A DNA stretch of 64,000 bases from Frankiales bacterium (lineage in GTDB: Bacteria > Actinomycetota > Actinomycetes > Mycobacteriales > Jatrophihabitantaceae). Every line of letters starts with the position of its first letter. The first letter of the stretch is position 1. Positions 60,550 to 64,000 of the stretch are shown one piece after another. Location: the NCBI GenBank assembly GCA_025966315.1, contig JAOPUZ010000057.1, forward strand, positions 1 to 64,000, read 5' to 3'. Under the pieces are notes generated by a model. That model was not told the DNA's origin and made no database searches. It worked only from the letters and a program-made list of their open reading frames with translations. Both the position numbers and the translations under genes were made by a program.

Positions 60550-61539
60550 ATGATCATGACGACGGCAGTGCACGACGACTTGCAGCAGCTGCGTGCTGCC
60601 ACGGATCGGCTGTGCACGGCGTTGAACGAGGGCGCGCTCGGCGGACTGGATTCGGCTGGCGTGCTGGATGTGGTCTCACAGCTGGAAGTCATCCGCCGAA
60701 AGCTCGAAACGGCCGACTATGAGCTGCTGCCGGAGCTGAACCGTCGCGCGATCCCCGAGACCCACGCCACGCGCTCGGTCCGCGATTTCCTGGTCCAGTA
60801 CCTTCGGCTCTCACCCCGCCAGGCCACCGCCCGGGTTAAGGCTGCCGACGTGCTCGGTCCGCGAATCGCAATCACCGGCGAACGCCTTCCCGCGACGCTC
60901 GAGGCCACCAGCGCCGCCCGCCGCGCTGGAAAGATCAGCACCGAACACGCCGCCACCATCGCGGACTCGATGCACAAAATGCCCAGCACGGTGCCGGTCG
61001 ACACCTTCGATCGAGCCGAAGCATTCCTGGCCGAACAAGCCCGCCGTTTCGACCCCGGCACGCTACGAAACATCGCCCGTCAACAAACGCGACACCATCG
61101 ACCCCGACGGCGTCGAACCAGACGAGCGCGACCAAGCCCGCCGCCGCCGGCTGACCTGCGGAGACACCGGGGACGGGATGGGCTTCATCTCCGGCGATCT
61201 GGACGCCGAGACCACCGCCCTAGCCCAGACCGTGCTGCACGCCCTGGCCGCACCCCGGCCCACCGACGCGACCGGCCCCGATACCCGCAACGCCGGCCAA
61301 CGCCTGCACGACGCCTTCCGCGAACTGCTCAAACTGGGCCTGCGCGCCGGGGAGCTACCGCGCTCGAGAGACACCAGGTCATCCCCTGGACAACGAGCCA
61401 ACGAACCCGACTCGACGAGCTATGCCTGGAATGCGACTAACCACCACGACCGCCAACCTGGATCGACCCCGAACAAAAACCCATCCGCCACCACCGCTAC
61501 GACCTCAAACAACGCTACGACCCCAAGCAGACTGAATGA
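60550..61539 (+). pseudogene. Decayed DUF222/HNH (13E12-type) gene
   Basis: The first 175 codons encode an intact-looking DUF222 N-terminal domain (SVRDFLVQYLRLSPRQATAR, RAGKISTEHAATIAD). Near 61080 the family sequence moves to another frame (IDPDGVEPDERDQARRRRLT and MGFISGDLDAETTALAQTVL). It returns to the first frame near 61360 at HQVIPWTTSQRTRLDELCLE, after what appears to be an internal deletion. It ends in pieces of an HNH nuclease (NHHDRQPG; IRHHRYDLKQRYDP) interrupted by a stop at 61438. Such genes form large mobile-like families in actinobacteria. At least two frameshifts and a deletion make it nonfunctional. Confidence 0.85.
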
Positions 61540-61627
61540 ATGCGGTCATGAAGAGAGCCCCGTGAAGCAGCCCTAAGTGAAATCGAGCCGCGCTCACCCG
61601 ACCTCTGTAACCAAAGCTGCCGCGTGT

Positions 61628-61645
61628 TTCACGACGCTCCGTGAA
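61628..61645. terminator. Small hairpin downstream of otsA
   Basis: TTCACG-ACGCTC-CGTGAA forms a perfect 6-bp stem with a 6-base loop, 53 bp past the otsA stop. No U-run follows. It could end the otsA transcript but this is weak. The rest of 61540-61697 shows only short GAACCGA/GTTGA-like repeats and no gene. Confidence 0.3.
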
Positions 61646-61697
61646 CCGAGCCTCAGTTGACCGAGCCGCCGCGAACCGACCCGCAGCCGGTGGACGC

Positions 61698-63194
61698 TCA
61701 GTTGATCGAGACCGCGTCGATCTGCGCCCGGAACCAGTCGTGCGGCGATGCACCCTGCGAGGCGGCCCGCAGGCGCTCGGCCCGCAACCGTTTCTCCACC
61801 GCCGGCATCTCCAATGCGAGCCGGATGGCGCCGGCCGTAGCGGTGACGTCGAACGGATTGATCATGATGGCGTCCTCGCCGAGTTCGTCCGCCGCTCCAG
61901 CCTGCCGCGACAGCACCGGGATCGCGTCCCGTTCCGACAGCACGCAACCCTCTTTGACGACGAGGTTCATTCCGTCCCGGATCGGGTTGACGAGCAGCAC
62001 ATCGGCGAGCCGCAGACCCGAGAGCGAGCCTGCATAGTCGTTTTCGACCTCGAGCTTCAAGGGCGTCCACTCGTCGGTGCCGAACTCGTCGTCGATCTCG
62101 TCGGCCAACCGCTTGACGTCGGCGGTGTAGGCGCGATAGTCGGCCAGATCGTGGCGGGACGGGTAGGCGAACGCGAGATGGACGACCCGGTTGTGCCAGT
62201 TCGGGTTCGCGCGCAGAAACTCACGGTAGGCCAGCAGTCCGCGAACGATGTTCTTGCTCAGCTCGGTGCGGTCGACGCGGGTGATCACGGCCCGATCACC
62301 GACGATCCGTTGCAGCGTGCGCATCCGCGCCAGCGAATCACGTTGCTGCGAGCGCTCCTTCATTGCCTGCACGTCGACGCCGAGCGGGAACACCCGAACC
62401 TGCACGGATCGACCGTCCGGCGCGGTGACCAGGCCGCCGGCCGGCTCGTCGCCCTCCGAATAGTGCACGGGAACACGCAAGACATCCCGGCAGCAGTCCA
62501 GGAATGCCGACGCCCAGCGGACGGTGTGGAAACCGAGCAGGTCGGCGCCGAGCAACCCGGTGAGCAACTCGCTGCCGACATCGTCGGGCAGGATCGGGAA
62601 GTAGTCCGAGGGCGACCAAGGGGTGTGCGTGAAATGCGCGATCCGTAGATCCGGACGGCGGGCCCGCAGTTGCGCGGGCGCGAGATCCAGGTGGTAGTCC
62701 TGGATCATCACCGAGGCGCCCTCCGCGCATTCGGCGTCGAGCGACTCGGCGAATGACTGGTTGTATCGCCGGTAGGCACCCCACTGCCGTCGCCAGCCGA
62801 TGTCGAATACCGGCGAGCGAGCCGTGTCGTACAGCATGTGGCTTAGGTACCAGAGCGCGGAGTTCGCGATCCCGTTGTAGGCCTGGCGGAACGTGGTGGC
62901 ATCGATCGGCAGCATCCGGACCCGAACACCGTCGAGCAGCTCGGCTGCCGCGGGGACGTCGGACACCCGGTTGTTTTCGAGCTCGCGCGCCAATGAGCGT
63001 TCAGCGTCATTGAGGGCGGCACACACCCAGACGACGTCATCGCGGCCGTGCAGCGCGCCGAGCATTCCGGTCACCAACCCGCCGCCGCCGCGGTCGAATT
63101 CGTCCTGACCGTCGGCCACCGCCCGGACCTCGATCGGCCCGCGATTGGACGCCACGACCAGGCGCGCGTTCCCCTGCGGCGTTCGGTTCTCCAT
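61698..63194 (-). CDS. otsA: Trehalose-6-phosphate synthase
   Basis: GT20 glycosyltransferase joining UDP- or ADP-glucose to glucose-6-phosphate. The N-terminal loop VVASNRGPIEV and GGGGLVTGMLGALHGRDDVV are the G6P/nucleotide sites. Further motifs are VMIQDYHLDLAPAQLR, FTHTPWSPSDYF, RVDRTELSKNIVRGLLAYRE, VNPIRDGMNLVVKEG and LSRQAGAADELGEDAI. The 498-residue length is normal. With otsB it makes trehalose, an osmolyte and precursor of cell-wall lipids in some actinobacteria. Confidence 0.96.
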   Translation of the reverse strand: MENRTPQGNARLVVASNRGPIEVRAVADGQDEFDRGGGGLVTGMLGALHGRDDVVWVCAALNDAERSLARELENNRVSDVPAAAELLDGVRVRMLPIDATTFRQAYNGIANSALWYLSHMLYDTARSPVFDIGWRRQWGAYRRYNQSFAESLDAECAEGASVMIQDYHLDLAPAQLRARRPDLRIAHFTHTPWSPSDYFPILPDDVGSELLTGLLGADLLGFHTVRWASAFLDCCRDVLRVPVHYSEGDEPAGGLVTAPDGRSVQVRVFPLGVDVQAMKERSQQRDSLARMRTLQRIVGDRAVITRVDRTELSKNIVRGLLAYREFLRANPNWHNRVVHLAFAYPSRHDLADYRAYTADVKRLADEIDDEFGTDEWTPLKLEVENDYAGSLSGLRLADVLLVNPIRDGMNLVVKEGCVLSERDAIPVLSRQAGAADELGEDAIMINPFDVTATAGAIRLALEMPAVEKRLRAERLRAASQGASPHDWFRAQIDAVSIN

Positions 63195-63318
63195 TTGGCT
63201 CAGCTCCGTCCGAGGTACCTGCCGTACTTGCTGCAGCTGGGCTTTGACGCTCCCGGTCCGTGGTGTCGAGGACGGGCCGCGCGTCAGACCTGTCTACCAG
63301 GCCCGGCCCCAGCCGCGC

Positions 63319-63358
63319 GGTTGAACGGACCCTCGGTACCAGCCGAGGTTGAACGGAC
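63319..63358. promoter_or_regulatory. Direct repeats flanking a hairpin in the otsA/ABC intergenic region
   Basis: GGTTGAACGGAC occurs at 63319-63330 and 63347-63358. Between them CCTCGG and CCGAGG form a 6-bp stem with the loop TACCAG. The 239-bp gap separates two divergent genes, so the element could be a shared operator. No regulator is known. The rest of the gap shows no gene. Confidence 0.45.
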
Positions 63359-63433
63359 AACCACTGGCAACCAACTGAGAACGGTCCCACGAAATTGGTC
63401 TGACATGTCCGGTGGTTCTGTTTGGATGGGCGC

Positions 63434-64000
63434 ATGAGTTCGACTGAACAGCCGACGCACACCGCAAACCATGCGGGCACCGCGACCGGTGACGGCCGCA
63501 TCGTCATCGAACACCTCACCAAGGTCTTCGGAACTCAACGTGCGGTGGACGACCTGAGCTTCACGGTTGAACCAGGTTCGGTCACGGGTTTCCTCGGTCC
63601 GAACGGCGCCGGCAAGACCACCACGCTGCGGATGCTGCTCGGCCTCGTCGCCCCCACCTCCGGCATCGCCACCGTGAACGGCGTCCGCTACGCCCAATTG
63701 CGCCGTCCGATTCAGACCGTCGGAGCGGCCTTGGAGGCTTCCAGTTTCCACCCGGCACACACCGGGCTGCAGCACCTTCGGATTTATTGCGCCGCGGCCG
63801 GGTTGCCGTCCAGCCGGGCCAGCGAGGTGCTGGACCTAGTTGGTCTCAGCAACGCCGGCAAGAAGAAAACCAAGGGCTACTCGATGGGCATGCGGCAGCG
63901 ACTAGGACTGGCCGCGACCCTGCTCGGCGACCCCAAGGTGCTGATCCTGGACGAACCAGCCAACGGGCTGGACCCGGAAGGCATTCGCTGGCTGCGCGGC
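63434..64000 (+). CDS. ABC transporter ATP-binding protein, 5' part (3' end outside window)
   Basis: The first 189 residues of an ABC-2-type transporter ATPase. The start is ATG 63434. Motifs are VTGFLGPNGAGKTTTLRMLL (Walker A), YSMGMRQRLGLAATLLGD (signature) and PKVLILDEPANGLDPEG (Walker B). The ALEASSFHPAHTGLQHLRIY segment resembles exporters of the antibiotic or bacitracin-resistance (BcrA) kind. The membrane partner is expected downstream. Substrate cannot be inferred. Confidence 0.95.
   Translation, partial: MSSTEQPTHTANHAGTATGDGRIVIEHLTKVFGTQRAVDDLSFTVEPGSVTGFLGPNGAGKTTTLRMLLGLVAPTSGIATVNGVRYAQLRRPIQTVGAALEASSFHPAHTGLQHLRIYCAAAGLPSSRASEVLDLVGLSNAGKKKTKGYSMGMRQRLGLAATLLGDPKVLILDEPANGLDPEGIRWLRG

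Noticed and set aside
60550-61440. Intact 296-residue DUF222 protein
   Set aside because: The second half becomes Arg/Pro-rich after about residue 178 while the family sequence continues in another frame, so it is a frameshifted pseudogene.
63301-63433. Possible tRNA or small RNA in the otsA/ABC gap
   Set aside because: Only a short stem and direct repeats are seen; no cloverleaf or T-loop sequence could be fitted.

Overview
This is a chromosomal segment of a high-GC actinobacterium. The murein genes include a MurE with the meso-diaminopimelate signature DNPR. Wag31/DivIVA, SepF, an MptA-type lipoglycan mannosyltransferase, an F420-type flavin reductase and an aerobic cobalamin pathway point to a lineage near the Mycobacteriales/Frankiales. 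I cannot name the genus. No rRNA, tRNA, CRISPR array, prophage or intact transposon was seen. Gene order partly follows, from memory, the M. tuberculosis layout (wag31-ftsZ-mur-mraZ; DUF3040/lppM/metF/idsA2/mptA; cobN-cobG-cobH-cobIJ-cobK-cobM-cobL-Rv2074), with other blocks inserted.

Layout. 1-1854: 3' part of ileS. 1851-22066 (minus strand): a complete dcw division and cell-wall cluster running mraZ-rsmH-ftsL-ftsI-murE-murF-mraY-murD-ftsW-murG-murC-ftsQ-ftsZ-yggS-sepF-yggT-wag31. Most neighbours overlap start-on-stop. The mraZ promoter carries three MraZ boxes at exact 10-bp spacing. The pgeF gene usually found after ftsZ is absent. 22352-27280 (plus): moxR, a DUF58 gene and a TgpA-like transglutaminase. 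27281-31168: repeats, DUF3040, dinB, a methyltransferase and a HEPN protein.

31169-39753: an assimilatory sulfate regulon. The minus arm (cysC-cysD-cysN-siroheme synthase) and the plus arm (sulfite reductase, zinc-ribbon protein, cysH) flank an LppM-like gene. Each arm is preceded by a different cysteine-containing leader peptide, which suggests two cysteine-responsive attenuators. Together the genes take sulfate to APS, sulfite and sulfide, and supply siroheme for the sulfite reductase. 39830-48293: a surface propeller-like protein, YbaK, GNAT, metF, and a plus-strand run in which carotenoid genes (prenyl synthase, crtI, crtB) are interleaved with an mptA-type mannosyltransferase. 48321-59648: a uracil-DNA glycosylase and a corrin-ring cluster. 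cobN lies behind a cobalamin riboswitch with its own terminator, cobG-cobH-cobIJ diverge from it, and cobL-cobM-cobK converge on them. 59692-63194: otsB, a decayed DUF222/HNH gene and otsA (trehalose). 63434-64000: the start of an ABC transporter ATPase.

Short in-frame tandem repeats and low-complexity inserts recur in many proteins of this window (FtsL, FtsI, FtsW, DinB, HEPN, LppM, CobN, CobIJ), and short tandem repeats also occupy several intergenic gaps.
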